Positions 8,018-17,194 of a stretch of DNA of 64,000 bases are shown piece by piece (position 1 is the first letter of the stretch; each line of letters starts with the position of its first letter). The position numbers and the translations under genes are program-made. The notes below the pieces were generated by a model. It had not been told where the DNA came from. It made no database searches and saw nothing but the letters and a program-made list of their open reading frames with translations. Source of the DNA: Bordetella ansorpii (lineage in GTDB: Bacteria; Pseudomonadota; Gammaproteobacteria; Burkholderiales; Burkholderiaceae_B); the NCBI RefSeq assembly GCF_900078705.1, contig NZ_FKIF01000008.1:1-64000 (forward strand), written 5' to 3'.

Positions 8018-8995
8018 ATGACTCACCGTTCACTGCTCTGGACCGGGCTGTTCCTGCTGGCGCTGGCGGCGTTTCCGCTGGTGGCGCCGCTGTTCGACCT
8101 GGATTTCTACGTCTCGTTCGTGCGCCGCATCCTGATCTATGCGCTGGCCGCCACCAGCCTGAACCTGGTGCTGGGCTACGGCGGCATGGTGGCGCTGGGC
8201 CACGCCGCCTTCCTGGGGGCCGGGGCCTACGCCGTGGGCATCCTGGGCGTGTCGGGGATCACCTCGGCGCTGGTGGCGTGGCCCGCCGCCATGCTGCTGG
8301 CGAGCGGGTTGGCCGCGCTGACCGGGGCGATCTCGCTGCGCACGCGCGGCGTGTACTTCATCATGATCACGCTGGCGTTCGCGCAGATGGTCTATTACGT
8401 CTTCATCTCGCTGCGCCAGTACGGCGGCGAGGATGGCCTGAACCTGCCCGGCTATTCCACGCTGCCCGGCCTGGACCTGGCCGACGACCGCGCGTTCTAT
8501 TACCTGGTGCTGGTGTTGTTCGTGCTGCTGCTGTGGGTGTTCGGCAAGCTGGTGAACTCGCGCTTCGGCACCGCGCTGCAGGGTATCCGCGAGAACGAAT
8601 CGCGCATGGAGGCCCTGGGCTATCCGGTCTATCGCATGAAGCTGGCGGCGTTCGGCCTGAGCGGCGCGGCGGCCGGCCTGGCGGGCGCCCTGCTGGCCAA
8701 TCACAATCTGTTCATCTCGCCCAGCCTGATGCATTGGACCCAATCGGCCAACCTGCTGATCATGGTGCTGGTGGGCGGCGTCGGGCTGCGCTACGGCGGC
8801 GTGGTGGGGGCGGTGGTCATGCTGGTGCTGGAGGAGGTGCTGAAGATGTGGACGGAATACTGGCACCTGCCGCTGGGCATCCTGCTGCTGGCCGTGGTGT
8901 TCGGCGCCCCGCGCGGCCTGGCCGGCCTGCTGGGACCGTGGTTCACGGGCCGCGCCGCCAGGCAGGCCGTGCCCGCCGCCCGGAGCCGCCCATGA
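8018..8995 (+). CDS. Branched-chain-type ABC transporter permease (LivM-like)
   Basis: This 325-residue integral membrane protein is the second channel subunit. The LivM signature LNLVLGYGGMVALGHAAFLG is near residue 55, followed by alternating hydrophobic segments and the late region IMVLVGGVGLRYGGVVGAVV typical of this family. It starts 14 bases after livH, and its stop overlaps the start of the ATPase gene (ATGA), pointing to tightly coupled translation of the transporter. Confidence 0.92.
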   Translation: MTHRSLLWTGLFLLALAAFPLVAPLFDLDFYVSFVRRILIYALAATSLNLVLGYGGMVALGHAAFLGAGAYAVGILGVSGITSALVAWPAAMLLASGLAALTGAISLRTRGVYFIMITLAFAQMVYYVFISLRQYGGEDGLNLPGYSTLPGLDLADDRAFYYLVLVLFVLLLWVFGKLVNSRFGTALQGIRENESRMEALGYPVYRMKLAAFGLSGAAAGLAGALLANHNLFISPSLMHWTQSANLLIMVLVGGVGLRYGGVVGAVVMLVLEEVLKMWTEYWHLPLGILLLAVVFGAPRGLAGLLGPWFTGRAARQAVPAARSRP

Positions 8996-9774
8996 TGACC
9001 GCCGCCGATTTCATGCCGGCCCTGCAGGCCGAGGGACTGGTCAAGCGCTTCGGCGCGCTGCTGGCCACCGACCATGTCTCGCTGACGCTGCGTCCCGGCG
9101 AGATCCACGCCCTGATCGGCCCGAATGGCGCAGGCAAGTCGACCTTGATCCATCTGCTGTCCGGCACCCTGCCGGCCGATGCCGGCACGCTGACCGTGGC
9201 CGGTGCCGATGTCAGCGGCATGAACGGGCACCAGCGCGTGGCCGCCGGCCTGTCGCGCTCGTACCAGATCACCAATATCTTCAAGTCGTTCAGTGTGCTG
9301 GACAACCTGCTGCTGGCCGTGCAGGCGCATGCGGGCAGCAGTTTCCGCTTCTGGCGGGCGCGCAGCCGCGAAGAGGCGCTGTACGAGCGGGCCCGTGCGC
9401 TGGCGCTGCAGTGCGCGCTGGACGCCGCGCTGCTGGAGCGCCCCGCGGGCACCTTGCCGCACGGCGAGCAACGCAAGCTGGAGTTCGCACTGGCGCTGGC
9501 CGCGCGTCCCAAGGTGCTGCTGCTGGACGAACCCATGGCCGGCATGGGGCCGGATGAAACCCTGCGGCTGGCCGACCTGATCGACAGCCTGCGCGGCCAG
9601 GCCGCCATGCTGCTGGTCGAGCACGACATGCAGGCGGTGTTCCGGCTGGCCGACCGCATCTCGGTGCTGGTGTACGGCCGCGTCATCGCCACCGGCACGC
9701 CGGACGAGATACGCGCCAATCCCGACGTGCGCCAGGCCTATCTGGGCGACGATGAAACCGTGGAGGAAGCATGA
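8992..9774 (+). CDS. ABC transporter ATP-binding protein (LivG-like)
   Basis: This 260-residue cytoplasmic ATPase powers the permease pair. Walker A (GPNGAGKST, 43-51), the signature-loop equivalent LPHGEQRKLE, Walker B (LLLDEP) and the switch histidine region (LLVEHDM) all appear in order. The LPHGEQRKLE form is usual for LivG-type subunits. Two adjacent ATG codons (8992 and 8995) are possible starts; the first overlaps the livM stop. Its own stop overlaps the next gene. Confidence 0.92.
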   Translation: MMTAADFMPALQAEGLVKRFGALLATDHVSLTLRPGEIHALIGPNGAGKSTLIHLLSGTLPADAGTLTVAGADVSGMNGHQRVAAGLSRSYQITNIFKSFSVLDNLLLAVQAHAGSSFRFWRARSREEALYERARALALQCALDAALLERPAGTLPHGEQRKLEFALALAARPKVLLLDEPMAGMGPDETLRLADLIDSLRGQAAMLLVEHDMQAVFRLADRISVLVYGRVIATGTPDEIRANPDVRQAYLGDDETVEEA

Positions 9775-10478
9775 TGCTGGAACTGCGCGGCATCGCCAGC
9801 GGCTATGGCCCAAGCCAGGTATTGTTCGGCGTCGACCTGAGCATCGGCGCCGGGCAGGTGGTGACCCTGCTGGGCCGCAATGGCATGGGCAAGACCACGC
9901 TGTTGCGCACCTTGTTCGGCCAGTTGCCCCTGCGCGGCGGCAGCGTGCGGTTCTGCGGCCAGGACATCGGTGGCTTGCGCCCCGACCGCATCGCGCGCGC
10001 CGGCCTGGCCATCGTGCCGGAGGGGCGGCAGTGCTTTCCCAACCTGACGGTGCGCGAGCACCTGACCGCGTTCGCCGCGGCGCGCAACCCCGGCATCGGC
10101 CGGCCCTGGACGCCCGAGCGCGTGTTCGAACTGTTTCCGCGCCTGGGCGAGCGCGCCCGCAACATGGGCAACCAGTTGTCCGGCGGCGAACAGCAGATGC
10201 TGGCCATCGGCCGCGCGCTGGTCACCAATCCGCGCCTGCTGGTGCTGGACGAGGCCACCGAGGGGCTTGCGCCGCGCATCCGCGAGGAAATCTGGACCTG
10301 CCTGGCCACCCTGCGCGAAGCGGGGCAGACCATCCTGGTCATCGACAAGTACGTCGAGCGCCTGCTGGCCCTGGCCGACCAGCACGTCATCCTCGAACGC
10401 GGCAAGGTGGTCTGGACGGGCGACTCCCGCCAACTGGATGCCGACCGGGAGATCTGGACCCGTTATTTAGGAGTCTGA
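9771..10478 (+). CDS. ABC transporter ATP-binding protein (LivF-like)
   Basis: The 235-residue second ATPase of the transporter has Walker A (GRNGMGKTT), a full LSGGEQQMLAIGRAL signature, Walker B (LLVLDEATEGL) and a C-terminal ending (RYLGV) usual for LivF. It overlaps livG by four bases and is the last gene of the five-gene operon that starts at 5835. No strong terminator hairpin is seen after it; the next gene begins 268 bases on and has a different function. Confidence 0.93.
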   Translation: MMLELRGIASGYGPSQVLFGVDLSIGAGQVVTLLGRNGMGKTTLLRTLFGQLPLRGGSVRFCGQDIGGLRPDRIARAGLAIVPEGRQCFPNLTVREHLTAFAAARNPGIGRPWTPERVFELFPRLGERARNMGNQLSGGEQQMLAIGRALVTNPRLLVLDEATEGLAPRIREEIWTCLATLREAGQTILVIDKYVERLLALADQHVILERGKVVWTGDSRQLDADREIWTRYLGV

Positions 10479-10545
10479 CCCTGAATTCCAGCGGTCGGGC
10501 ACCGCCGATGTAAACGTTGTCAAATTAATACCGACCTTTCATTTT

Positions 10546-10576
10546 TTGAGGTCTAATTGTCGCTGTCCGTTAAAAT
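10546..10576 (+). promoter_or_regulatory. Possible sigma-70 promoter for the sia operon
   Basis: The 268-base gap before siaA contains the most AT-rich stretch of this neighbourhood. TTGAGG (10546-10551) and TAAAAT (10571-10576) could serve as -35 and -10 elements, though the 19-base spacing is longer than ideal. About 170 bases of leader would follow. Other pairings in the same stretch are possible. Confidence 0.3.
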
Positions 10577-10746
10577 CCCTCATCTCCAGCGGCTACACTC
10601 TGGGCCGTGCCCGATTCGCTGGCCGGCAACCCCTCGCGTTGCCCTCGCGCCCGCTGGTTGTCACCGCAGACGTATACGCGGATGCACCCGTCCGCCATGT
10701 GCCGTATCGCACGGCGCTTCAATGACTAGTCAGGAATTCTTCAAAC

Positions 10747-12732
10747 ATGGCGAAATGGGGGTTGAGGACCAAGTCCTTGCTGGCTTTGGCCCTTGCGTGC
10801 CTGATCGCGCTGATCCCCGCCGCCGTGATCGGCTGGCGCGTCTTAGATAGCGTCCGCGAACATTTCGGCCGCGCCTATGTCGAGAACGTCACCCTGCTCA
10901 GCCGCCAGAAGATCCTGGCGCCCGTCTCGCGCGAACTGGCCCTGTCGCTGCGCCTGGCCGATTCCGAGGTCACGCGCCGGTTCCTGCTGAACGAAGACGA
11001 TCCCGCCGCGCGCGAATTGTTCTTCCGCGAGGCCGAGGGCTACCGCGGCGACCTGCGCAGCCAGTCGTTCTTCGTCATCAGCGCCCTGAGCAACCACTAT
11101 TACTTCAGCGACAAGCCGCGGTCCACCCCCCAGCCGCCGCGCTACACGCTGTCGCCCGACAATCCGGACGATGGCTGGTTCTTCGCCTCGGTGCGCTCGC
11201 CCGACCTGTACAACATCAACGTCAATCCAGACCTGCAGTTGAAGGTCACCAGCGTCTGGATCAACGTCCAGGTGCGCGATGGCGGCCGGGTGCTGGGCCT
11301 GGCCGGCTCGGGCCTGAAACTCAATACGTTCCTCGACGAATTCATCGCCAACAGCGCTCCCGGCGTCACGCCCCTGATCGTCGACCAGTCCGGCGCCATC
11401 CAGGCTTTCCACGATGCCTCGCGTATCGCCTACAACTCGGCCACCCGCGCCGATTCCCGCCACAGCAGCGTGTATGCCCTGGTGGGCGCCAGCGACGAGG
11501 CGCCGTTGCGCCAGGCGTTGCAGCGCGCCCAGTCCGATCCCCAGCGGGTGCAGACCGTCTGGGGACAATTCGGCGGCAAGCGCCAGTTGCTGGCGGTGGC
11601 CTATATCCCCGAATTGCGCTGGCACGTGATGACGGCGGTCGACCTGAGCGCGGCCCGCGTGGCCGATGCCGCCTGGCTGTGGCCCGCCGCGATCGGCGTG
11701 GCGCTGCTGGTGGCGGCCATGCTGCTGGGCTTCGGCTATGCGGTCGAACGCCTGATGCTGCGACCGCTGCGCCGGCTGCAGCAGTCGGCGCGCGCCATCG
11801 CCGCCGGCCGCTACGACGTCACGCTGCCGCCCGCCGGCCAGGACGAGATCGGCGACCTGAGCCGCGCCTTCGGCGTCATGGCCGACAAGGTGCGCACCCA
11901 TACCGCCGAGCTGGAAGACAAGGTGCGCGAGCGCACCCAGGAACTGGAAAGCGCCAACCGCGAGATGGCCGAGGCGCAGAAGAAGATCGGCGATTCCATC
12001 GACTACGCCAGCCTGATCCAGCGCGCCATCCTGCCCGACCGCCAACTGGTGCGGTCGCTGGGCGAACGCCATTTCGTGCTGTGGAAGCCGCGCGACGTGG
12101 TGGGCGGCGATTTCTACGTATTCCGTTCCGACGGCCCCAATTGCCTGCTGGGCGTGATGGACTGCGCCGGCCATGGCGTGCCGGGCGCCCTGATGACCAT
12201 GCTGGCGCGCGCCGCCATCGACCTGGCCATCGCCGAGGTCGGGCCGTCCAGCCCGGCCGCCGTGCTGGCCGCCACCGATGCCGCCATCCGCGCCATGCTT
12301 GCCGATGCGCAGTTGCCGCGCACACTTGCCATCAATACGGACGCAGGGCTGGTGTATATAGACTGGTCGAATCACCGTCTGGTCTATTCCGGCGCCAAGA
12401 TTTCGCTGTACGCCAGCGATGGCGAGGTGCTGCAGGAGTTGCCTGGCGGGCGCCGCGCGCTGGGCGACAAGCGGCCGGGCGAATACGAGAACGTCGAACT
12501 GTCGCTTCAGCCTGGGTGGACTTACTATCTGGTTACCGATGGATTCCTGGACCAGGCAGGCGGCCAACACGGTTTCGGATTCGGCAGCCGCCGCTTTGCC
12601 GACATGCTTACGCGTCACGCCCGGCAGCCGCTGTCCGAGCAGGCCCGCGCATTCAGCCAGGCGCTGGACGACTACCGGGGAGAGCGGCCGCAGCGTGACG
12701 ACATCACGCTCCTGTCTTTCCGTTTCGAATGA
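10747..12732 (+). CDS. siaA: SiaA-like membrane PP2C/SpoIIE phosphatase with HAMP domain
   Basis: SiaA is the sensor phosphatase of the SiaABCD system described in Pseudomonas aeruginosa, where it removes phosphate from SiaC. The 661-residue product has a first membrane helix (about 13-33), a periplasmic sensor region of roughly 275 residues resembling double-Cache domains, a second helix (about 309-331), a HAMP domain, a short coiled coil rich in Glu/Arg, and a C-terminal PP2C/SpoIIE domain. Metal-binding motifs are intact: VVGGDFY, MDCAGHGVPGA and the terminal QRDDITLL. It heads a five-gene run whose next three products match SiaB, SiaC and SiaD in order, which strengthens the call. The sensed ligand cannot be told. 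Confidence 0.9.
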   Translation: MAKWGLRTKSLLALALACLIALIPAAVIGWRVLDSVREHFGRAYVENVTLLSRQKILAPVSRELALSLRLADSEVTRRFLLNEDDPAARELFFREAEGYRGDLRSQSFFVISALSNHYYFSDKPRSTPQPPRYTLSPDNPDDGWFFASVRSPDLYNINVNPDLQLKVTSVWINVQVRDGGRVLGLAGSGLKLNTFLDEFIANSAPGVTPLIVDQSGAIQAFHDASRIAYNSATRADSRHSSVYALVGASDEAPLRQALQRAQSDPQRVQTVWGQFGGKRQLLAVAYIPELRWHVMTAVDLSAARVADAAWLWPAAIGVALLVAAMLLGFGYAVERLMLRPLRRLQQSARAIAAGRYDVTLPPAGQDEIGDLSRAFGVMADKVRTHTAELEDKVRERTQELESANREMAEAQKKIGDSIDYASLIQRAILPDRQLVRSLGERHFVLWKPRDVVGGDFYVFRSDGPNCLLGVMDCAGHGVPGALMTMLARAAIDLAIAEVGPSSPAAVLAATDAAIRAMLADAQLPRTLAINTDAGLVYIDWSNHRLVYSGAKISLYASDGEVLQELPGGRRALGDKRPGEYENVELSLQPGWTYYLVTDGFLDQAGGQHGFGFGSRRFADMLTRHARQPLSEQARAFSQALDDYRGERPQRDDITLLSFRFE

Positions 12733-12757
12733 ACCTGGCCGCCGAGGTGTGACCGCC

Positions 12758-13297
12758 ATGAATGCTTCCGATCTCTACGCCCTGCGCGAGCGCTTCAACC
12801 AGGATCGCACGCTGCTGTGTTTCAACGGCCCGATTTCGCGCAGCCTGATCGAAGAGATCGGCAACGCGTTGAAGAATTACCTGGACGCCGAGCACACGCG
12901 CCCGGCCGAGGCCATGGACGTGTTCTCGGTGTACATCGAGATGATCCAGAACATCCGCCAGTACGCCCTGCAGTGCAACGACACCGAAGCCAGCGCCACG
13001 GTGGTCATCAACCGCCGCGACGCGGGCGGCTACGTCGTGTCGGCCGGCAACATGGTCGAGACGGCCCACGGCGAGCGCCTGGTCGCCGTCGTCGGCCGCC
13101 TGGCCGGCATGGACAAGGCCGCCCTGAAGGCGGAATACAAGACGCAGTTGCACAAGCCCCGCGCGCCGGGCACGGTCACGGGCGCGGGCCTGGGCCTGAT
13201 CGACATCGCGCGCCGCGCCAGCAGTCCGCTGCAGGCCAGCCTCAGCCCGCACAGCGAAGACGGCCGCGCCTTCTTCAGCCTGAGCGTCGCCATTTGA
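12758..13297 (+). CDS. siaB: SiaB-like kinase of the SiaABCD system
   Basis: The 179-residue soluble protein matches SiaB, an atypical histidine-kinase-fold protein that phosphorylates SiaC on threonine. It has an N-box-like stretch (EMIQNIRQYA) and a glycine-rich ATP-lid segment (GAGLGLIDIARRAS), as in GHKL ATPases, but no phospho-accepting histidine domain. The start at 12758 is the first ATG that gives the family N-terminus (MNASDLYALRERFNQ). It lies 25 bases after siaA and 24 bases before siaC. Function is assigned from family and order. Confidence 0.88.
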   Translation: MNASDLYALRERFNQDRTLLCFNGPISRSLIEEIGNALKNYLDAEHTRPAEAMDVFSVYIEMIQNIRQYALQCNDTEASATVVINRRDAGGYVVSAGNMVETAHGERLVAVVGRLAGMDKAALKAEYKTQLHKPRAPGTVTGAGLGLIDIARRASSPLQASLSPHSEDGRAFFSLSVAI

Positions 13298-13321
13298 TTT
13301 AAATCGTCCGCAGAGTCCGAT

Positions 13322-13699
13322 ATGAATGACTTGAATCTTCCTGCAACCCAGTCCACGCCCTCCATTCTCACCGACGCCAGGTCCGGCGTGCTGCGCATGG
13401 GCGGGGACTCCTACCCCGAGAACTCCTTCGAGCTGTTCGGTCCGGTGCTGGATTGGGTGGAAACCTATCTGCGCGAGCGCGCAGAGCCGCTGCGCCTGGA
13501 ACTCGAACTGCTGTACCTGAACACCAGCAGCATCAAGGCCGTCATGGAGATCTTCGACCTGCTCGAAGCCGCCCATGGGCAGGGCCGGCCGGTCAAGGTC
13601 GAATGGTTCTACGACATGCGCAACGAGCGCGTGGGCGAGCTGGCCGAAGAGTTCAAGGAAGACTGTTCGTTCCCCTTTGACGTGATAGGCCGTGAATGA
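13322..13699 (+). CDS. siaC: SiaC-like phospho-switch protein (DUF1987)
   Basis: This 125-residue DUF1987 protein is the target of SiaA and SiaB. In P. aeruginosa the unphosphorylated form binds and activates the diguanylate cyclase SiaD, and phosphorylation at Thr68 blocks this. Here the segment YLNTSSIKA puts a threonine exactly at residue 68, so the switch site is conserved. The rest (SYPENSFELFGPVLDWVETY) also fits the family. Its stop overlaps the siaD start (ATGA), so the two partner proteins are translationally coupled. Confidence 0.92.
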   Translation: MNDLNLPATQSTPSILTDARSGVLRMGGDSYPENSFELFGPVLDWVETYLRERAEPLRLELELLYLNTSSIKAVMEIFDLLEAAHGQGRPVKVEWFYDMRNERVGELAEEFKEDCSFPFDVIGRE

Positions 13700-14526
13700 A
13701 GCAAGATCCCGCTGATCTCGAGCGGCGCGTCAGTACCTTGCTGGCCGACCCCGACTATGCAGGGCACCCTCTGCGCGAGGCGCTGAGCGACCTGTGGCAG
13801 CACACGTCCGACGTGCTCGAACGCGTCGAGCGCATCACGCATCTGTCCGACGCCTTCCAGTCGATGGCGCGCGAGCGCGAACTGGATATCTGCCGCCGCT
13901 TCGACCGCCAATTGCGCAAGCTGTCGCGCATCGTGCGCATTTCCGACCACTACCAGAACATGATGCGCGAGCTGAACGCCGCGCTGAAGAACGCTTCCAT
14001 CCGCGATGAGCTCACCGGGCTGGCCAACCGCCGCGCGCTGATCGAGGTGTTGAAGGAAGAAACCGAGCGCGCCGCCCGGCATTCGCGCCGTTTCGTGCTG
14101 GTCATGCTCGACGTCGACCACTTCAAGCAGATCAATGACCAGCACGGCCACGACGTGGGCGACCGCGCGCTGATCGGCGTGGCGGGCCTGCTGCACGACG
14201 GCCTGCGCCAATATGACGCCTGCGGCCGCTGGGGCGGCGACGAATTCCTGCTGCTGCTGCCGGAATCCGGGCTGGAAGAGGCCAAGTCGATGCTCGAGCG
14301 CCTGGTGAGCCAGGTGCGCGAATTCCGCGTCCAGGCGCCGTCCGGCGAAATCGGCTTGACGGTCAGCGTGGGCATGGCTCAGTATCGGCCGGGCGAGGCG
14401 TTCAACGATACCCTTACCCGGGCGGACCATGCGCTGTACAGCGCCAAGCAACAGGGGCGGGATCGCGTGGCGGCCGATGGGCCGGGTCCGCTTCCGGTCG
14501 ACCCCCTTGCTTCGCCTGCGGAGTAG
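13696..14526 (+). CDS. siaD: SiaD-like diguanylate cyclase
   Basis: SiaD makes c-di-GMP from GTP when bound by SiaC. The 276-residue protein has an N-terminal helical, coiled-coil-like part (about 1-105) needed for dimerisation and SiaC binding in the known system, then a GGDEF domain. The active-site motif GGDEF is intact (180-184) and an RxxD product-inhibition site (RQYD, 171-174) lies the expected five residues upstream, so the enzyme should be active and feedback-inhibited. A short Pro-rich tail ends it. The downstream phosphodiesterase-type gene begins 3 bases after its stop. Confidence 0.92.
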   Translation: MKQDPADLERRVSTLLADPDYAGHPLREALSDLWQHTSDVLERVERITHLSDAFQSMARERELDICRRFDRQLRKLSRIVRISDHYQNMMRELNAALKNASIRDELTGLANRRALIEVLKEETERAARHSRRFVLVMLDVDHFKQINDQHGHDVGDRALIGVAGLLHDGLRQYDACGRWGGDEFLLLLPESGLEEAKSMLERLVSQVREFRVQAPSGEIGLTVSVGMAQYRPGEAFNDTLTRADHALYSAKQQGRDRVAADGPGPLPVDPLASPAE

Positions 14527-14529
14527 CCG

Positions 14530-17112
14530 ATGTCCCGAGAATTGAACACCGATGTTCAGTCTGGCGAGGATGCCCTGCAATGGGGCGGCGCGGCTTTCCT
14601 GCAAGCCCTGGACCGAGCCACCCTGACCTGCGATTTCGACCTCGATGGCAACGTGTTGCGCGCCAATGACAACTTCCTGGCATTGGTCGGCTACACCCGG
14701 GAAGACATCGATCTGCTGCGCCACGACATGCTGTGCGAGTCCGTGCACGACGGCAAGGCCGGCGTGGGCGACGAGCGCCTGTGGAACCAGCTGCGGCGCG
14801 GCCAGCCCTTCACGGGCAACTGCAAGCTGCGCGCGCGCGATGGCTCGCCCATCTGGGTCGAGGTCACCTACCTGCCGGTGCTGGACGCCGACGGCGTGGT
14901 CGGACGCGTCTGCCTGCTGGGCCGCAAGGCCATCGCCGACGCCGAGCGCCTGGAAGAGATCCGCCTGCTGCTGGGCGTCAACGACACCGGCAATGCCGTG
15001 GTCGTGTCCGGCGCGGACGGGCGCATCCTGTACGTCAGCGACAGCTTTCGCCGCATGTTCGGCTACACCGACGAGGATGCGCGCAACCGCACGCTCGGCG
15101 AGGTGCTGGCGGGCGCCCGTCCCGACCGCGCCACCATGGACGAGCTCGAGCGCCGCCTGACCTTCCCGGCCGGCTACCAGCGCGACCTGCTGGCCTACGA
15201 CCGCAGCGGCAAGCCGCTGTGGGTCTCGGTGATGGCCAATCCGGTGTTCGACGACCGCGGCCAGCTGTGCAACGTGGTCGACGTGCTGGTCGACGTCACG
15301 CCCACCAAGGTGCACGACGTCCCGCAGCGCCGCGTGATGCAGGCCATGGTCAACGAGGTCTCGGTGGCCGAGGTGATGAGCATGGTATGCCTGGAGGTCG
15401 AGCGCCTGGCGCCCGACGTGGTCGCCAGCGTGATGCGCGTCGACGCCCAGGGCTACCTGCGTCCCTTGGCCGGCCCCAGTCTGCCGCTGGCCTACCTGAA
15501 CGCGCTGGACGGCCTGCCCATCGGCGCCGAGACGCTGTCCACGGGCAGCGCCGCCTTCCTGGGCCGGCCGGTGATGGTGCGCAACATCGTCACCGATCCG
15601 CTGTGGGCCGAGCACCGCCACCTGCCCCTGCCGCAAGACCTGGTGGCCTGCTGGTCCTCGCCGATCAAGTCCAGCGACGGCCAGGTGCTGGGCACCTTCG
15701 ACCTGTATTTCCGCGAGCCGCGCTGGCCCGACGCCTTCCACCATCGGCTGGTGGGCGGCAGCGTGTACCTGTGCGCGCTGGCGCTGGAGCGCGACGAGGC
15801 TCGCGCGCGCATCCGCCAACTGGCGTTCTACGACGAGCTGACCGGCCTGCCCAACCGCAACCTGCTGCTGGCGCGCGCCCAGCAGGCGGTGTCGCACGTG
15901 GCGGCCTCGGGGGGCGGCAGGCTGGCCGTGCTGTTCCTGGACCTCGACCGCTTCAAGCAGATCAACGACACCATGGGCCATGCCGCCGGCGACGCGTTGC
16001 TGCGCGAAGTGGCCAGCCGCCTGGGCCGCCTGGCGCGTCCGCGCGACGTGGTGGGACGCCTGTCCAGCGACGAGTTCGTGGTGGTCTATCCCGACTACGA
16101 GGACGCGCGCCTGACGGCCGATGCCGAACAGATGCTCGGGGCCCTGTCCGAGCCCTTCACCGTGGGCGACGTGGCCTTGAAGCCGTCGGTCAGCATCGGC
16201 ATCAGCGTCTATCCCGAGAATGGCGAGGACATGGACACGCTGTTGCGCCATGCCGACCTGGCCATGTACCAGGCCAAGACGGCGGGCCGCGGCCGCATCT
16301 CGTTCTTCAGTCCCGAGATGAACCGCCAGGCGCACGAGCGCATGGCGCTGGAAGCCGCGCTGGGCGACGCCCTGACCAACGGCACGCTGCACCTGCAATA
16401 CCAGCCGCAGATCCGCCTGACCGATGGGCAGTTGTATGGCGTCGAGGCGCTGGCGCGCTGGACCCACCCCGAGATGGGCGTGATTCCGCCCGCGCGCTTC
16501 GTGCCGCTGGCCGAGGAGTGCGGGCTGATCCACCAATTGGGCGTGTGGGCCATCCGGCAGGCCTGCGCACAGTTGGCCGACTGGCGCATGGCCGGCGTGG
16601 CGGTGCCGACGATCTCGGTCAACCTGTCCGCCACCAACTTCCATGATCCCGACCTCGTCGCGGTGATCGAAGAGGCGCTGGCCTACAACGGCCTGGCCGC
16701 GCGCGACCTGATGCTGGAAATCACCGAAGGCGTGCTGCTGGACGCCACGCCCGAGACGCTGGCCACCATTTCGTCCCTGCATGCCCTGGGTGTGCGCCTG
16801 TCCATGGACGACTTCGGCACGGGCTATTCCAGCCTGGGCCACCTGCGCCGCCTGGTGGTCGACGAGCTGAAGCTCGATCGCAGCTTCGTGCTGGGGCTGG
16901 AAGGCGACGAGGCGGCGCGCGCGCTGACCAGCGCCGTCATCCGCATCGGCGAAAGCCTGAGCCTGCCCGTGGTGGCCGAAGGCGTCGAAAACGAAGAACA
17001 GCGCCGCTTCCTGGTCGAACAGGGGTGCGCGGCGGGCCAGGGCTATCTGTTCTCGCCCGCGCTGCCGGCGGCCGAGTTCAGCGAATGGGTGAGGGCGCGG
17101 CAGCTCTGCTGA
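14530..17112 (+). CDS. PAS-PAS-GAF-GGDEF-EAL protein, probable c-di-GMP phosphodiesterase
   Basis: This 860-residue cytoplasmic protein has two PAS domains (about 22-140 and 145-265), a GAF-like domain (about 270-420), a GGDEF domain and an EAL domain. The cyclase motif reads SSDEF (512-516) instead of GGDEF, so synthesis is unlikely, although an I-site-like RPRD (503-506) remains. The EAL motif (VEALARW, Glu639) and the loop-6 segment DDFGTGYSSL are intact, which predicts c-di-GMP hydrolysis. The layout is like DosP-type sensors, but whether a PAS domain binds heme is not visible. It starts 3 bases after siaD, so it is the fifth gene of the sia operon and probably opposes SiaD. Confidence 0.88.
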   Translation: MSRELNTDVQSGEDALQWGGAAFLQALDRATLTCDFDLDGNVLRANDNFLALVGYTREDIDLLRHDMLCESVHDGKAGVGDERLWNQLRRGQPFTGNCKLRARDGSPIWVEVTYLPVLDADGVVGRVCLLGRKAIADAERLEEIRLLLGVNDTGNAVVVSGADGRILYVSDSFRRMFGYTDEDARNRTLGEVLAGARPDRATMDELERRLTFPAGYQRDLLAYDRSGKPLWVSVMANPVFDDRGQLCNVVDVLVDVTPTKVHDVPQRRVMQAMVNEVSVAEVMSMVCLEVERLAPDVVASVMRVDAQGYLRPLAGPSLPLAYLNALDGLPIGAETLSTGSAAFLGRPVMVRNIVTDPLWAEHRHLPLPQDLVACWSSPIKSSDGQVLGTFDLYFREPRWPDAFHHRLVGGSVYLCALALERDEARARIRQLAFYDELTGLPNRNLLLARAQQAVSHVAASGGGRLAVLFLDLDRFKQINDTMGHAAGDALLREVASRLGRLARPRDVVGRLSSDEFVVVYPDYEDARLTADAEQMLGALSEPFTVGDVALKPSVSIGISVYPENGEDMDTLLRHADLAMYQAKTAGRGRISFFSPEMNRQAHERMALEAALGDALTNGTLHLQYQPQIRLTDGQLYGVEALARWTHPEMGVIPPARFVPLAEECGLIHQLGVWAIRQACAQLADWRMAGVAVPTISVNLSATNFHDPDLVAVIEEALAYNGLAARDLMLEITEGVLLDATPETLATISSLHALGVRLSMDDFGTGYSSLGHLRRLVVDELKLDRSFVLGLEGDEAARALTSAVIRIGESLSLPVVAEGVENEEQRRFLVEQGCAAGQGYLFSPALPAAEFSEWVRARQLC

Positions 17113-17140
17113 TGCCTTGCGCCTGGCTCGCCTGTCCCGG

Positions 17141-17166
17141 AAAGACCGCCTGGCGCGGTCTTTTTT
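17141..17166 (+). terminator. Rho-independent terminator of the sia operon
   Basis: A perfect 9-base stem (AAAGACCGC with GCGGTCTTT) closes a 5-base loop and runs into six T residues, 28 bases after the stop of the EAL gene. It marks the end of the siaABCD-plus-EAL transcript, and separates it from the convergent EAL gene. Confidence 0.9.
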
Positions 17167-17194
17167 CTGGGCGCGCGGCAAGGGGCGCCTGCTG

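Noticed and set aside
13609-17181. A very long open frame on the minus strand across the siaC-siaD-EAL genes
   Set aside because: It has no protein-family motif, is rich in His/Gln/Arg as expected for the antisense of GC-rich genes, and the plus strand carries recognised domains throughout.
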